Positions 33,500 through 44,569 of a stretch of DNA of 64,000 nucleotides are shown here, one piece after another. Under the pieces are notes generated by a model, which saw nothing but the letters and a program-made list of their open reading frames with translations, was not told the origin of the DNA and made no database searches. Source of the stretch: Pseudocercospora fijiensis CIRAD86 (Eukaryota; Ascomycota; Dothideomycetes; Mycosphaerellales; Mycosphaerellaceae). The stretch spans positions 1,019,011-1,083,010 of the forward strand of contig NW_006921537.1 of the NCBI RefSeq assembly GCF_000340215.1, in the 5' to 3' direction. Position numbers and translations under genes: made by a program. Each line of letters opens with the position of its first letter. Positions within the stretch are counted from its first letter, which is position 1.

Positions 33500-34130
33500 C
33501 CTTATCTTGCTAGGTTGCTGGGCGTAGACGAGACGCCGCAGGAACGCCCAGATCTCACTTGCTGAGCGAAAGGAAGGGATTCGCGAATAGCTTGTGCTTG
33601 GCTCGTGGCATGTTCTCTGGTGAGGATCAGGCTTGCGGACCAGCAAATAACTACTCCTTGTAATGCCTTTTTGCTTCTTCCGCTATCCAATCCTTGTCCT
33701 ACTACACAGCCCGGAAACTTCCCTAGCATTCGGCAGCGAGGACCCTGGGGATTTTTAATCTTCGAAGCCTCTTTCTTGGATCTTTCTTGGGGTCTAGAGA
33801 AAGATGCCCTCGCTTATCAGAATCAGCACCAACACCAGTACAAGTCTGTTGCACGGCTCAACAATTATGCGTTTTCGTGCCTAGCACCCGCGCCTCGTAG
33901 AGTCGTGGGAGACGCGACGGTCTCGCATACATTAATTTGATCGTCTATCGTTTCTTCTCCGAGATAAGAGATGACAAGTGCTGCTGACCTCACAATAGAG
34001 TTAAGAGAGAAGCCAAAGCGTGGCCACAATTGGCTCGGCTAGGACACCCACACATCGTGAGCTTTTCTATTTTCGCTCAAACTGGCCTTGAGCGTGCGCC
34101 GTGATTGGCTTCTCGGAGACACCTTATCAT
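33500..34130. promoter_or_regulatory. GATA-factor motifs upstream of the ammonium transporter
   Basis: HGATAR-type hexamers on either strand occur at about 33501 (CTTATCT), 33812 (GCTTATCAG), 33960 (GAGATAAGAG) and 34121 (CCTTATCA), i.e. 0.35-1 kb before the start codon. AreA/NIT2-type activators bind such sites when good nitrogen sources are scarce. Functional assignment is inference. Confidence 0.45.
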
Positions 34131-34789
34131 GGCTAACAATGACAACTGCCATGCCACCTTTCTATTTGATGTAGATAGCAGCCGTGGACGAGTAGACGAT
34201 TCAAATACGCATCCTTTTCTCGGTCATGGCTGGAAGGAAGGCTTGGCTAAACATTTACACCATCGAGATTGCTTTGCTTAGCAGAGAGCTTCGTGTCGAG
34301 ATGGAGGCTCAACCCGAATCCGCTCTGTCCTTGGCCTTGGCTTCCGGACCCAAACCCCACGAGGAAGCCCTTGCGCTTACCGTTCCTCCGAGCAGTTGAT
34401 GCATCTTTCTCGAGCACGAAGCGGAGTTTCCTCTGTGACAGATTTATCGTGAGAGGACAAGGAGCTGGGCATGAGAGATCCGACATGGAGATGGCAATTA
34501 CATGAATACAACACTCAGAACTCAACATGCGGTACTTCCGCGCTGGCGCGCGCCGAGTGTCGGAGATCCCCTGTTCGGGAAACTGGCGCGATCCTTCCAG
34601 GAACGTTGAGGCTGAGAGGTTTGTCGGTCGCCGAGGTCGCGACTCATTGCTCAACTGCATCGACACCTCACGACAGGAAAAGATCGATGTCTTCGCATCG
34701 ATACAGCACCTTTCATCATCAGTTCTTGCCGTTTACTCAGATTTTTTTTTTGGAGTTGGTCGGCAGTACGAAACTTCACACCTATGCGC

Positions 34790-35163
34790 GAAACGGAACG
34801 AAAAAATTTGCGGCCTCGCGGCTCCCACGGCAGCTGTACCTGGTCGTACGTGCGAACCACGAGGATACCACGTATGCCATGCGTGTGAAAGAGCTTGTGT
34901 TTCCTGGTAAGCACTTTGGAGGTACCCGCACTGGGTAGTGGTACAAGCGACGTGAGTTGGACAACGTCAAGGTTGGTACACCTGTCGCACTCATTAAGAG
35001 CGACTTGATAGGCCTTTGCCGTCTACACAAGACATCTGGTGAGTCGTTGCTAGACAAGTTGTTCGATCGAGCTTGCGATGCGAAGCTTGAATACTCCACG
35101 CTTCCTCTGCATGATCCCACAAGGATCTGTCAAACCAAGCAAGTCCGAATTTTCCGCATATAG
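34790..35163 (+). pseudogene. Unidentified frame interrupted by one TAG
   Basis: From about 34790 a frame reads TKKFAASRLPRQLYLVV, NHEDTTYAMRVKELVF and GKHFGGTRTG, then TAG at 34936. It continues in the same frame as WYKRRELDNVKVGTPVALI, CRLHKTSGESLLDKLFDRAC and on to a stop at 35163. Coding character on both sides of a single in-frame stop suggests a nonsense mutation, for example CAG to TAG. I do not recognise the family and see no start. Confidence 0.3.
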
Positions 35164-35615
35164 CTGTAGGCGCATAGGGTAAGCATGTCATGAGAGAAAG
35201 AAAGGCCTTGCTTTCCGGTTGCGCAGGGTTCGGGAAGTTGTAGAACAGATCCGCATTCGCTGCATAGGGTTCGTGCGCTGGCTGAGATCATGTCTTGATG
35301 TTGGCAACACGCTTGCTTTTTCTATGAGTGTATAGGCAGAGAATGGATCCGAATGGGTGGCACTTTGTGTGGAACACTATGAGTGTTTCCTCGGACTGTA
35401 GCACACAGCATGGATAGCCTTGCGCCTCTCAAGCCTCACAAAATTCTCAGCCTCGCCTCGCGAGTGCGCATTTGGTTGGCCGGTGGCGGAAATTCAGCTG
35501 AGGAAGGAACGTGGAGGAAACACAGAAGGAAGACCTTGTGTACATTGCCAACACCGGTAGTTGTAATCTGTCGAATGCGTGATCGTCTACGCACATCATA
35601 TTCATCTCAACAAGC

Positions 35616-36572
35616 CTATCCCAGGCACCATAAAGTCGCGACAAGAACCAGCAATGCAGAACCAGCAAAGCTTGCAGCACGCGAGGAATCGCCTTTCGGC
35701 ACGTTCCCGGTGGCTTCCTGACCCAAGTACCATGCACCAATGTCTGTGAGGTCGCCTTTTTGGGTAAGCATTGCTGCATTTTTGCCCACATTCGATACAT
35801 CAGATCTGAAAGCGCCGAAGTAGGAGTAGTGAGTGATATAACTGTGACTATTGTTAGCGAGGTCCTACTGGGGGTAACTTACAACTCAATCAACTTACTC
35901 TATCCTGTCAAAGAATGCGCTAGACAGATTATAAAACTCCTGACTCTGCTCCAAATCCGCGTTCGCATACGCATACTCGGTGATCCACATCGTCATATTT
36001 TCATAAGTCGCATTGGCCCGACCAACATGACTCGCTAAGCCTTCGAAATCTCCATACCAATGCACGGGGATGAAGTCCGGCGTGCACTTGCCCGCACAAG
36101 CTGTAAAAAAATTCTGAAGCCAATCAAACCCATCTTGCGCACCTGTCACCGCTGGCGCACCAAGTTGTATCCCAAGATCCTTCAAGGGCTCGATTTGCTG
36201 CATCCAGACTTCAGCTGCTGTTTCCGCATCGATGCAAGAGCCTCCATTCACGCAGCCATCTGGCTCGTTGAAGCCGAGAACCCATGTTATGTTGTAGCCG
36301 TTTTTTATCAGGGTTTGGACTTCGGTGTGGAAGCTTGTGTCGCTGCTATTTGCTCCCCACATCATTGGGACATATTGTAATTTTTTGTGGTCGATTTCGT
36401 GGCTTGGGGTTGAGTGCCAGTTGTAGTACCATGTCAGGTCTCCGGAGGTCCAGTAGTGTTCATCGTCTTGATTTCGCGCGGAAGATTCTACCAATGCGAG
36501 GCCGCGTTTCGGGGAGGTTGTTTGGCATAGAATTAAGGGCAGTGCTGCGAGCAGCAGGGCTGATGTGTGCAT
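35616..36572 (-). CDS. GPI-anchored glycoside hydrolase family 128 protein (Asl1-like)
   Basis: Predicted cell-wall beta-1,3-glucanase. Two exons (36572-35899, 35841-35616) with a 57-nt intron (GTAAGT...ACAG) give 299 aa. Residues 1-17 are a signal peptide (MHTSALLLAALPLILCQ). The catalytic core starts KRGLALVES; GFNEPD supplies the acid/base glutamate and WITEYAYA the nucleophile. NHWY-type motif PVHWYGD and THYSYFGAF complete the barrel. The C-terminus SSRAASFAGSALLVLVATLWCLG is a small-residue site followed by a hydrophobic tail, as in GPI anchoring. Family members remodel or sense the wall. An upstream in-frame ATG exists, but the signal-peptide start is preferred. Confidence 0.88.
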
Positions 36573-37175
36573 CTTCGAGGTCGAGATTATCGTTCGGACA
36601 GATGTTTGACTAGATGAGTGACGGGCGCGCCTCTGCTCTCCTCTTCGTCCTGCCTTTCCTGGTCTATTCACCCGTACGTGCCTTGAGAATGCTGCTATGA
36701 GGAAGATATATGAATCAAAGATGCAAAAGAAAGGAGAGACGAGACTAAGGAAAACCAATGCTGTCCACGTACGTACGGTGGAGACATTGTAGCTCGCTGG
36801 CGCGCCTTGGGAGGTTTTGATGGGAAATGCAGACTTCTCATGAATAGGCGCGGTGTTCTCTTATTCCAGTAACACGCAGCTCGGCCATGACTAGGCGAAA
36901 GCGTACCGAGCAATAGTTCCAGATGAGGTCGAGAAGAGGGCTGCTTTGAGGATGGTGCGGTGTTTGAGTACGCGCGAAGTCTATTTTTTGCGTCAACGGC
37001 CTCGGCATGCTGATCCGGTCGAGCGACACCGTACAATACGCGTTTTCTCTGCGGGATAACTGACACCTCATCTCGCCGCGATCAGGACTGGAGGCTTCTA
37101 ATGGTTATTCGTGGCGTACGTTCTTGTTCGGGCCAAGAATTGCCGCAGCGAACGTGTGATGAATTATTTCGATGA

Positions 37176-38126
37176 TTGATGAGTATGGCAGCTACCGCCG
37201 CTGGTTCGGCGTCACCAACAGCTGAATCGGCGAAGAAGAAAGCAAGATTGAACCCGGCAAGGAGAAAGTCTGCCAAGGCAAAATCACCAGCAGAAGGCAC
37301 AACTTGTTCTGCCAAAGATAGTGTCAGTCAGCTGACATCAGGCTCCGGGACCACGAGCAATGCTAAGACAACCTCGACTCCCAAATCAAAGAAGCAGTCG
37401 TCCGTGATCGCAGAAAGATCGCAACCGCAAGCAGATGTAGCGAAGCGAACGCCTGCTCCCCGAGCTGACTCTGGAGCCAACCATGGCAACTCCGACCATA
37501 CCAACCAGGGCCGGGTGAAAGCTTTGGCAGTTGCTTCTCCAGCCATGGTCACCGGCGGCCTAGTCGGTTGCGCTGCTGGAGCAGCTGTAATTCTCGGAGC
37601 TGGCCTCTGGAAGAACATGGCAGGTGTAGACTCCGCGATTCTCGCAGCACGTACAGCCAAGCTTTGTGTGGACAATCTCATTGAGGAGGTCATCACCAGT
37701 CTCAAGGCCGGAACATATAGCGGCGCCGAAGCAATCGATGTGCTGCGAAGGACTACGCTTGCATATGCTAGCACGATTCCTGGAGGTGCACCATTCGTCG
37801 AACGTCTCTTCCAGGAGGTGCAACTGGTACGTAAGCAGCGAGGCAACGAAGTAGATCGAGTTCTCGCCGAAGCCTCTACGGAGTTGATGGAAGCCGGTCA
37901 ACGCGGTGCGAATTCAGCAGAGTTACATACTCTGATATGCAAGCAGTTGGTCAGGCTGTCTGCGTTCGCCAATAATGCCACACGGGATGTGATTGCGAGA
38001 AATCCGACGTTTAGGCCCTACGTGGCGAGCGCTCAGAAAACGCTACGTCCACCTCGTGAGGCAAAGGTCCCTACTGTGAAGCTCAACATGGCTGTCAAGC
38101 ACAAGCTACCGAGTGCCTTGACTTGA
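37176..38126 (+). CDS. Unrecognised protein with one hydrophobic segment
   Basis: Single open frame of 316 aa; the first of several near ATGs is used. The N-terminal ~110 residues are Ala/Ser/Lys-rich and basic (AKKKARLNPARRKSAKAK). A glycine-alanine-rich hydrophobic stretch, AMVTGGLVGCAAGAAVILGAGLW (about 122-144), could be a membrane span. The C-terminal ~170 residues are mostly helical (NLIEEVITSLKAG, FVERLFQEVQLVRK, ASTELMEAGQR) and end in a basic tail. No family recognised. It is divergent from the GH128 gene. Confidence 0.6.
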   Translation: MMSMAATAAGSASPTAESAKKKARLNPARRKSAKAKSPAEGTTCSAKDSVSQLTSGSGTTSNAKTTSTPKSKKQSSVIAERSQPQADVAKRTPAPRADSGANHGNSDHTNQGRVKALAVASPAMVTGGLVGCAAGAAVILGAGLWKNMAGVDSAILAARTAKLCVDNLIEEVITSLKAGTYSGAEAIDVLRRTTLAYASTIPGGAPFVERLFQEVQLVRKQRGNEVDRVLAEASTELMEAGQRGANSAELHTLICKQLVRLSAFANNATRDVIARNPTFRPYVASAQKTLRPPREAKVPTVKLNMAVKHKLPSALT

Positions 38127-38360
38127 TCACAACCCGACTTCTGGCGCATCACTCAGCTCTAGCAAGAGGAAGCAGGTATGAAGTATCATTCTCGATTGCT
38201 CTGAGTATCGAAATGATGAAGAGAGCATGTCAGCACATGCCGCAAGATGAAGGCTCATTCTCCATAATCACATATCAATCTAAACCTCGCCCATATCTTA
38301 GACCCAAGGCTCGCTGTCGTATACTCTGTGGAGCCATTACTCGTTGAAAATCCTAGCCCT

Positions 38361-38724
38361 TCAAGCTCGTCTCCTGTGATGATCCGGATACCGCTCAAGA
38401 GCCTTCCAGTCCTTAGCATCCAGCAAATCACTCACAACCCCAGCCTTCCCCTCGGGAACCAAAATCTCCCTCGCCACACCACGATCCGTAGTATAAGCTC
38501 GATCACCGTAGGCGGTCACGGTGTCCGTTTCGTTCAGGCCTCGCACGCTGGCGTTGTGGCAGAAGTCGCTGCTTGGCGCGTAGCAGCACTTTTCTGCTGC
38601 GAGATCGGTGCAACAGACGTAGGTGTCGCTGCGGGAGCAGGGGAGTTTACATGCAGAGTTCGACTGTTGAGAGGACTTGGGTGGTGAAGAGGAGTAGGAT
38701 GGTGAAAATTAGTGGTACGAACAT
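38361..38724 (-). CDS. Candidate small secreted cysteine-rich protein, frame unresolved
   Basis: From 38724 a frame opens MFVPLIFTILLLFTTQVLS, a textbook signal peptide, but stops at TAA 25 codons on. One base out of register, the same DNA encodes ACKLPCSRSDTYVCCTDLA, EKCCYAPSSDFCHNAS and a longer charged tail ending HHRRRA at 38361. The two parts fit together as a secreted protein of about 120 aa only if a base is gained or lost near 38650. A 55-nt GT-AG intron starting at the third codon would also restore frame but would delete the signal peptide, which is unattractive. Effector-like by size and cysteine content only. Confidence 0.45.
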
Positions 38725-39212
38725 CTTGAGAGATGGTGTTGGGTTGATTGCTTGAGGTTGTGACTGGGTTTTGTTTTGGTTCGTTGGATGTTGTAGGTGA
38801 TATCAAGTTCGTTGGTTTGGATGTTGAGTTCCGGAGATGAACGATATGGTAGAGGTGGAATCAATGCTTGGTGTGTCTGGATGTTGGGTGTGGTGAGTAT
38901 GATGATGGTTGTTGTTTTGTTGCATCAACAGAAGAGATATAAATCTCCTCGCTCATCACTTTCGCATCTCAACCTGACTTTCGATGAGACGTTTTGCACG
39001 AAGTGAGAGAGAAGTGAAGGACTAGAAGAAAGCAATCGCTATATCGAAGATGAAAAGTGGTCAAGAGGCACATCTCTGCAGAATCCCTCCCTTCGAACGC
39101 TACGTGAAGCCATAGTAATATAGCCAAATGACCGACAAAGACACAATCCCGAATTCGCGTTTCTCAAGCCCCTTGACCTTGGGATTTCTTCATTTTTGAG
39201 CGACAGCATGAT

Positions 39213-39962
39213 TCAATCAGTCTCCATTGCCATTGCATCACTTCTTCCCGGCGCTTCATGCCGTGGAGATTTCCTCGCACGCCCGCGTGCTTCACATTCC
39301 TGCTCCGTCTCAGAAGAAGAAGGCAAACCAAAATACGGCGGAGGGCTCCCCCAAAGCTCCGGCTCACGAGGTAGTCCTGGCTTGGTTGGACTCGTATCTG
39401 CTCTCACAGGTGTGCGACGCCGCCGCTTCTCTGCGACCTGTTCCGACTGCTGCGTAGCGAAGTTCCGTGCTCGCTTGCAGGCTTGAGTGTCTTTGGCGGA
39501 AGTTGAGGGTTTTTGGTACTGGAGGTCAAACTTTGGAGGCGTTTTGGGACTGAGAGGTTCGATTTCTTCGCTTTGCTCGCGTGCCGTGTGCCAGCTGATT
39601 GTGCTGGAGTCGAGTATAGAAGAATCGACGGGTGATTGCGGGTGGAATTCATCTTTGGGGTTGCACTCGGGATCGGGACTCAAGCCTTGCTTGGTATTCT
39701 CATGGCCCGATGCGAACTCGTAGCTCGTCGTTTGTTGGTTGAAGGCTACTGGGAATCGCTGCTGAGTAGGGCTGAGCGGCAGCTCTGGCGGTAAGACTGT
39801 GCTGGATTTGCGTGCCGCCATTTCTGGCTGACTGCTTTCTGCACAGATGAGATTCCAAAGTCGAGAATGCTGCAGTCGATGAGTTCTGAAGTCACACTCT
39901 TCTACCCAGTCAAAATGTTTGCATTTGTGTTGACAGGAAACAGGAAACAGGAAGGTAACCAC
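39213..39962 (-). CDS. Unrecognised Ser/Pro-rich protein
   Basis: Open frame of 249 aa. The likely start is the internal ATG at 39821 (MAARKSSTVLPPELPLSP), giving 202 aa, since the first 47 residues are cysteine/histidine-rich and look like leader. The protein is disordered and rich in Ser, Pro and Glu. It has SP/TP sites (PLSPTQ, PLSPKTPPKFD, RTPVRAD, TSPTKPG) that suit cyclin-dependent kinases, and a basic KRRRRTP nuclear-localisation-like patch. No family recognised. Confidence 0.55.
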   Translation of the reverse strand: MVTFLFPVSCQHKCKHFDWVEECDFRTHRLQHSRLWNLICAESSQPEMAARKSSTVLPPELPLSPTQQRFPVAFNQQTTSYEFASGHENTKQGLSPDPECNPKDEFHPQSPVDSSILDSSTISWHTAREQSEEIEPLSPKTPPKFDLQYQKPSTSAKDTQACKRARNFATQQSEQVAEKRRRRTPVRADTSPTKPGLPREPELWGSPPPYFGLPSSSETEQECEARGRARKSPRHEAPGRSDAMAMETD

Positions 39963-41707
39963 TTCCAGGTCTCGTCTCGTGAGTCAGATTGCTAGGCATT
40001 CGCTGCTATTACAACCCTGGTCCATACTGTCGTTCGAAGCGTTCTCGCAGACAATCTCTCAAGTATTTCTCGTTTATTTGACGGCTTTCATGTGCTTCGT
40101 GAGCTCAGTAGGTACCCAGTACCGATGAAAGGACCCCTCCTTCTATCGCACGCATCAAATTTTGCTGGCTCCTCTGGACGTGCCTGTGATCGCATCTCCT
40201 CTTATCTGCCCGAAAAGCGGGCAGATGAAACGTCCAAGCGCGGTGTCAGAGTTGTTCTCATGCAGAGCAGGTTTCGCGGAATGAAAGTGAGAAAAGCTTC
40301 AGGTATCACAGTAGTCTTGAAAGCCCTACCTTCAGTGTGTTCTCCGTGTCTTGCGAAGAGAATTGAAATGATCCATGCGGCTTGACATGTCATTCACGCA
40401 CCTTGCGATGCATTCTACGCAATTCCTGTGGTAGCTCGACGAGTATAGCATACAATGACCTGCATCACAACGCCGACCATCAACCCTGCCAAAACTCTGC
40501 CAGCACATGCCGGATCCCGAAAGCATATTACGAGAGTTCGTCGTGGAGAGGTGACAGATGACAGAGCATGTGATGAAATACTGTACACAACGCAGCTTGA
40601 TGAGCTGAGAGCTGAGCTGCCCTTGCGGCTGAGTGAGCCTTCGCGATTCCTGCCGGCTCTGCACGGAACCAGAAGCAGAATCACAAGATGCCTGCACGTC
40701 GTCCTCGGAAGCCTGATATTGCCGAATCGCCGTTCACCTTCTGCGACCGAAGCTAGGGTGTTGGGCGCCGAAGCCACAGCTGAGCAGATGGAGCCGTAGC
40801 CGTAGCACAACAATGGCAATAATGTCCGGGCAAAGGCAGCGCGATGTAGGCCTGGAAGTGGGCATCGCCGCCGTGGCAGGCATAATCGAAGACGTAGATA
40901 GACGTAGTAGTGCAAGCACGAGAGCACGTATACATGTAACGTTAGCTGCTGCAGAGGCTTGTGAGTGTGATGGCGCAGATGTCGGCGCCAAATGCCATGT
41001 GAACGAATCAGATGCGGGAAAGCGAGCCTTGCTTGCTAGTTCATCCTGAGGTTCCGTGGAAGAGTACTGTACATAGGTATTCTTGTGAAGACGGACGGCC
41101 GGCAGCACATCAGGTCCTGATGCTGATGACGGCCACACCGCAGCCCTTCTCACTACTACTGCCAACTGCTCAACCTCTGCTCTCACCTGAAGCACAGCAC
41201 TCACCTCATTTCGTGTGCGTCACATAGATGCTTGCTGTGCGCTGTCTGTGCAACGACAACAACGCTGCTGCACCGCCGCCGCCGCCGCCGCCGCCGCCAC
41301 ACTCCCGTGGTCGGATCAGCTCTTGGCATTCTTCTGAAAGCGGCTAGCATCCCTGCCGAAGTCCAATCTCGCGTTAACAACGGTCTGTGGCAGTGGGTCT
41401 ACTTCGAACTTCGAGCAGATTAACAGTCGCAGCTCTCGCTCTCGCCTTCTCTGCTCGCGCGCCTTCCCTCGCAGCCACCGCACCCACCGCAACCACCGCA
41501 CCGCAGCCCACGCGAATGCGCCCGCAGTGAATTGGACAGCGCCACCCGCAGTGCATCTGTCTGCGTAACGCCGATCTGCTCGGCTGTGCTGTGCTGCGTC
41601 CGGCCAACCAGCCAGCCAGCGCCTCGACGACTTCACATATCCACGTCCGCCCCCCGAATCTTCACGCCCGACGCCCCCTCCGCGACCACGACCGCGACAA
41701 CTGAGCC
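39963..41707. other. Intergenic region upstream of AUR1-type gene
   Basis: No gene recognised in 1.7 kb. It contains a (CCG)n tract at about 41274-41299 and C-rich, pyrimidine-rich DNA (CACCGCA repeats near 41480-41510) just before the start codon at 41708, probably 5' UTR. Confidence 0.4.
41274..41299. repeat. (CCG)n trinucleotide tract
   Basis: Eight or nine uninterrupted CCG triplets about 410 bp before the IPC synthase start codon. Confidence 0.85.
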
Positions 41708-43033
41708 ATGCGGACATACCTGTCGCTCGCCGGCGATGGGTCGTCGCGTCTACTCGCCTACTTACCAGCCTTCCCCATCTACATACCACACCGCATCCGA
41801 CGACGATGGCGCTCCACCAAGAGCAAAATCCATTCGAGGCAGACTCCTACCAGCTCAATAGCCTCCGTAGAAACATCTTTCAACCCGGCAGACACCATAC
41901 GCGCCCTCCGAACACACCACTGGAGCCATTTCGATGCTCAATATCTCTTGCTCGCCATCATAGGCATTTTCAGCTTATGCATGATCCAATCCCCTGGACC
42001 GCTCATGAAAACCGTCGTGGCTACACTGCTCATGACGAGCTTAGTCATACCCATAACGAGGCAATTCTTTTTGCCATTCTTACCCATTGCAGGCTGGCTC
42101 ATCCTTTTCTACGCATGCCAGTTCATCCCAGGAGAGTACAGGCCCGGCATCTGGGTGCGAGTGCTCCCTGCAATGGAGAACATCCTCTATGGAGCAAATC
42201 TCAGCAACATCCTCGCAGCACACAAGAATGCGCTTCTTGATGTGCTCGCGTGGCTACCATACGGTATCACACATTTCGGTGCACCCTTCGTGTGCTCCGG
42301 TCTCATGTTCATTTTTGGACCACCGGGCACCACACCTACCTTTGCCCGAGCATTTGGATACATGAACATGACCGGAGTCATCATACAGATTCTATTTCCG
42401 TGCAGTGCCCCATGGTACGAGAACATGTACGGTCTTGCACCCGCGAACTACTCAATACCTGGATCTCCAGCGGGCCTTGCAGCCATCGACAAGCTTTTCG
42501 GCGTCGACCTCTACACCTCGACCTTCACCGCATCTCCTCTGGTCTTTGGTGCCTTCCCATCACTCCACTCAGCAAACGCCACCATCGAGGCATTGTTCAT
42601 GTCTCACACTTTCCCAAAGCTGAGACCGCTATTCATCCTCTACACCCTCTGGATGTGGTATGCGACCATGTACCTGAGCCACCACTACGCCGTAGATCTC
42701 GTGGGCGGCAGCATAATTGCATCTATTGCATACTTTATTGCAAAGGGCAGCTTCTTGCCACGACTGCAACCGGGCAAGATGTTCCGCTGGGACTATGACT
42801 ACGTGGAGCATGGCGAAGAGCCAGAGAAGTACGCATACGGGCTCACGGACCTGGACGAGTACGAACTGGCACTTCACGGCGACAGTGATGAATGGACAAT
42901 TGGATCATCCTCCAGCTTCTCGAGCAGCAGCCGCGAGCCATCAACTGGCATGCGATCACCGATCGCAGATAGCGACTCATGGGAAGGTGACACATTGGCT
43001 TCCTCATCCGATAACGAGTATCAGAAAGCATAG
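41708..43033 (+). CDS. AUR1: Inositol phosphorylceramide synthase catalytic subunit
   Basis: Transfers phosphoinositol from phosphatidylinositol to ceramide in the Golgi; the target of aureobasidin A. Single exon, 441 aa. Several hydrophobic helices run from residue ~78 (AQYLLLAIIGIFSLCM). The PAP2-type catalytic motifs are FGAFPSLHSANA (first His) and YLSHHYAVDLVGG (second His and Asp). The lipid-facing PFLPIAGWLILFYACQFIPGEYRPG block and WYENMYG are also present. The acidic Ser-rich C-tail (SSSSFSSSSREPS) is cytosolic and variable in the family. Likely essential and intact. Confidence 0.94.
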   Translation: MRTYLSLAGDGSSRLLAYLPAFPIYIPHRIRRRWRSTKSKIHSRQTPTSSIASVETSFNPADTIRALRTHHWSHFDAQYLLLAIIGIFSLCMIQSPGPLMKTVVATLLMTSLVIPITRQFFLPFLPIAGWLILFYACQFIPGEYRPGIWVRVLPAMENILYGANLSNILAAHKNALLDVLAWLPYGITHFGAPFVCSGLMFIFGPPGTTPTFARAFGYMNMTGVIIQILFPCSAPWYENMYGLAPANYSIPGSPAGLAAIDKLFGVDLYTSTFTASPLVFGAFPSLHSANATIEALFMSHTFPKLRPLFILYTLWMWYATMYLSHHYAVDLVGGSIIASIAYFIAKGSFLPRLQPGKMFRWDYDYVEHGEEPEKYAYGLTDLDEYELALHGDSDEWTIGSSSSFSSSSREPSTGMRSPIADSDSWEGDTLASSSDNEYQKA

Positions 43034-43968
43034 GTGCTTTTTTGCCCACTCGAACATGATCGATCTTTCGCATTCGCCACATGATTGGCGATAATGAATG
43101 TGACGACCAACAACAGCATTGCATGGAGCTTTGTTTTACCCATTTTGACGAGCATTTTCGGCGCTTCATCCACACCTTCAGCAAAGTTGAGGACTTTTGG
43201 AACCTGAGCAAGGCACGGCGCAATTTGTCTTCCTGAGCGCTTCGGACCGGCGAAGAGCGTTTTATTCGAAGATACCCTACATTCGCTTTTGTGTATTTGT
43301 ATAGCGACATTCGCTTAGGAGTGATGTGCTGCAGCGATGGAGCAAGTGGATCTGGCGGCATGTGCATATGGCAAAGATGCATAGATTTTTGGCATAGAAA
43401 GTCTAGGCGCCATGACAGCGATGGCGTGGATATGACCTGGGCTCAAGAGGTCGTGAAGAGGTGGGAACGGGCTACGACCTGATGCTGCATAATATTCCCA
43501 TCAGAGCAGCGGGAATTGTATAGAATCATAATACAGCGCGCATGTGACAGCACTCGGAAGAGTGGAGTCGACTTCAGCCACTGTCTTCTATCTACTCAGT
43601 AATATAGGCACCGTGCCTTCCCCATCGGTGGCCGTATCTCAGCTCGGGCCGGGCTTCCATGTGAGAGGCTGAACCGCTGCCTGTCTTCCCTGTATACTGT
43701 ACACGTTCACACATTGGGTATCTTCTATTGCCCAAACGCCCATCCTATGCTCGTTTTGAAGCCGACCGTCCAAGCAAACCCTTTCTTTACACGTTCCCAT
43801 TGAAGACTTCTTCGCGAATGATTGCAAATGCCGGCAAATAGCGTGAAGATAGCCAGGGTCAAATGGCTTCATGGCGCCACAGGTTTTGCAGTTCCTGAAA
43901 CACCAGATCGGCGTGCGAAGGCGCGCGATAATTGCGATGAGTGCCTGCCTATTCAATGCTTCGCTCCC
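43034..43968. other. Intergenic region between convergent genes
   Basis: About 930 bp between the stops of two convergent genes. It should hold both 3' UTRs; no additional gene recognised. Confidence 0.4.
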
Positions 43969-44569
43969 TCAAGGCACAATCACCACTCCCATACTGCCAG
44001 CCTGCGCTATCACGCTCTTCACCATCGCTTCCAGACTTACGCCCGAGAGCCTCGTCTCGCCCTGCTTGATCTTCGCGATTTCGTAAACGTGCTTCAAGCT
44101 GACAGTTCCCACCGTCCCCAAGCCGGCATTTCCTGGAGCGGCTCCAGTATACGATGCCTTGCCAGCTCCAGCAAGTCCAGCCTTTGACTTTGGACCTGCG
44201 GTATTGCCTGCACCTTTCAGCTTGTTCTTGATGGGCGATACGCCTGCTGCGGAAAGGAGTAACGATGCGGTCGGCGGTGTTCGAATCTCGAAGTGGAAGG
44301 ATCTATCTGGTCGAACAGTCACGCGAGCTGGCACTGGAGTTCCGGCAATCCAGTTCGCCGTCCTCGCATTGAATTCCTTTGTGACTTGTCAGATGATTTT
44401 CACGCCAGACATTGCATCTGCTGATAACATTGCTTACCTTACAGAATTCCATACTCTTCACTCCTTTGGAACCCAGCGCTGGACCAACGGGCGGCGAGGG
44501 CGACGCCTGCCCAGCGCCGACTATCAGCTTGACGATCACATCTGACTGCGCTGCGCGTTTCGCCCCCAT
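43969..44569 (-). CDS. MRPL19: Mitochondrial ribosomal protein uL11m
   Basis: Large-subunit protein of the mitochondrial GTPase-associated centre. Two exons (44569-44438, 44376-43969) with a 61-nt intron (GTAAGC...AAAG) give 179 aa. The L11 N-domain reads [26 protein letters not shown] and [14 protein letters not shown]; the loop [22 protein letters not shown] leads into the RNA-binding C-domain with [14 protein letters not shown]. The proline pair of the [10 protein letters not shown] hinge, where stringent-response and thiopeptide contacts map in bacteria, is kept. A long presequence is absent, as in many uL11m proteins. Confidence 0.93.

Noticed and set aside
42250..42798. 182-codon frame inside the IPC synthase gene
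   Set aside because: Out-of-frame shadow of a strongly conserved coding region.
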